Below, piece by piece: positions 5,853-6,312 of a stretch of 6,312 nt of DNA. This DNA is from Gammaproteobacteria bacterium (lineage in GTDB: Bacteria; Pseudomonadota; Gammaproteobacteria; SZUA-140), in contig JALWQD010000164.1 in the NCBI GenBank assembly GCA_026994735.1, positions 1 to 6,312 of the forward strand. Reading direction: 5' to 3'. The notes beneath the pieces were generated by a model that was not told the origin of the DNA, ran no database searches, and was given only the letters and a program-made list of their open reading frames with translations. Each line of letters opens with the position of its first letter. Positions within the stretch are counted from its first letter, which is position 1. The position numbers were made by a program, and so were the translations under genes.

Positions 5853-5856
5853 CAAC

Positions 5857-6312
5857 GTGCACCTTTTCAACCGTAAAGCACCACCTCTGATCGGGCTTGA
5901 TATCAGCTCAACTGCTGTCAAGCTGCTCGAGCTCTCCCGTACCGGTGACCGGTACCGCGTCGATGCCTATAGTGTTGTGCCATTACCAGCCAACGCTGTG
6001 GAAGAAAAAAACATCACCGATGTCGACGCTGTTGGCAACGCCATACGCAAGGCTGTCAGTAAATCCGGGACACGTGCCCGGGACGCCGCTGTTGCTGTCG
6101 CGGGCTCCGCAGTTATCACCAAGATCATTCCCATGCCGGCTGATCTCAGTGATGACGAAATGGCCGATCAGATACAGCTGGAAGCTGACCAGTACATCCC
6201 CTACCCCCTCGAAGAGGTCAACCTTGACTTTGAGGTCATCGGGCCATCAGAAAAAGCACCGGATACTGTCGATGTGCTGCTCGCCGCCTCACGGAGCGAA
6301 AATGTCGATATC
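5857..6312 (+). CDS. pilM: Type IV pilus assembly protein PilM, N-terminal part (runs off window)
   Basis: Actin-like (FtsA-fold) cytoplasmic protein that binds the N-terminal peptide of PilN and links the PilNOP alignment complex to the pilus motor. 152 residues are visible of a family length near 350. Seen: MHLFNRK at the N-terminus; GLDISSTAVKLLEL (13-26), the first phosphate-binding loop of the actin fold; VAGSAVITKIIPMP (81-94); and QIQLEADQYIPYPLEEVNLD (105-124), a PilM hallmark. The frame is open to the window edge. The start must be GTG 5857: the in-frame TAG at 5848-5850 excludes any earlier start, and a Shine-Dalgarno sits at 5844-5852. It is normally the first gene of pilMNOPQ, so the secretin and inner-membrane partners would be expected downstream (inference). 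It is divergent from ponA, as in pseudomonads. The leader upstream is unusually rich in inverted repeats. Confidence 0.97.
   Translation, partial: MHLFNRKAPPLIGLDISSTAVKLLELSRTGDRYRVDAYSVVPLPANAVEEKNITDVDAVGNAIRKAVSKSGTRARDAAVAVAGSAVITKIIPMPADLSDDEMADQIQLEADQYIPYPLEEVNLDFEVIGPSEKAPDTVDVLLAASRSENVDI

Larger units (their letters stand above)
5412..5856. other. Divergent ponA/pilM intergenic region
   Basis: About 445 bp with no convincing gene on either strand. It divides into three parts. The ponA side (5412-5520) holds a candidate ponA promoter. The middle (5521-5613) has a 26-bp dyad and otherwise nothing recognisable. The pilM side (5614-5856) has an A/T-rich stretch, a candidate promoter and a long run of inverted repeats reaching the pilM ribosome binding site. 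The region is richer in A+T than the flanking genes. Confidence 0.7.

Noticed and set aside
5640..5856. c-di-GMP-I (GEMM) riboswitch upstream of pilM
   Set aside because: The conserved core with its GNRA tetraloop and receptor, as I remember the consensus, could not be found. An Infernal search would settle it.

Overview
The window reads as a chromosomal segment of a gammaproteobacterium with type IV pili. It carries a malic enzyme gene, a class A penicillin-binding protein 1A gene and, divergent from it, pilM. That is the neighbourhood I recall from Pseudomonas aeruginosa (malic enzyme, ponA, pilM onwards). The base composition is moderate, about half G+C by eye, and there are no signs of insertion sequences, integrases, tRNAs, rRNA or CRISPR arrays. 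The species cannot be named from this stretch.

Layout. Positions 1-585 (+) hold the C-terminal part of a short-form malic enzyme. Positions 706-1629 (+) hold a lactate-dehydrogenase-like malate dehydrogenase. Positions 1646-2923 (+) hold a type II citrate synthase that begins with GTG. These three form a malate-node group: malate to pyruvate, malate to oxaloacetate, and oxaloacetate plus acetyl-CoA to citrate. The last two are only 16 bp apart. Convergent to them, 2967-5411 (-) encodes PBP1A, a bifunctional peptidoglycan glycosyltransferase/transpeptidase. A divergent intergenic region (5412-5856) follows, and pilM starts at GTG 5857 (+) and runs off the window.

Compared with the remembered pseudomonad order, mdh and gltA lie between the malic enzyme and ponA. 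The mdh is of the LDH-like type, not the E. coli type.

The most unusual part is the roughly 190 bp before pilM. Behind a plausible sigma-70 promoter with an A/T-rich upstream stretch (5614-5660) lies a series of closely spaced, perfect or near-perfect inverted repeats (5696-5837). It includes an 11-bp direct repeat, GGAAAGTTTTA, with a 32-bp period. The repeats run almost up to the pilM ribosome binding site. Some pairings are mutually exclusive, and one can be drawn onto the Shine-Dalgarno sequence. I match this to no known riboswitch and offer it as a candidate structured leader, or a cluster of operators, controlling the pilus assembly operon.
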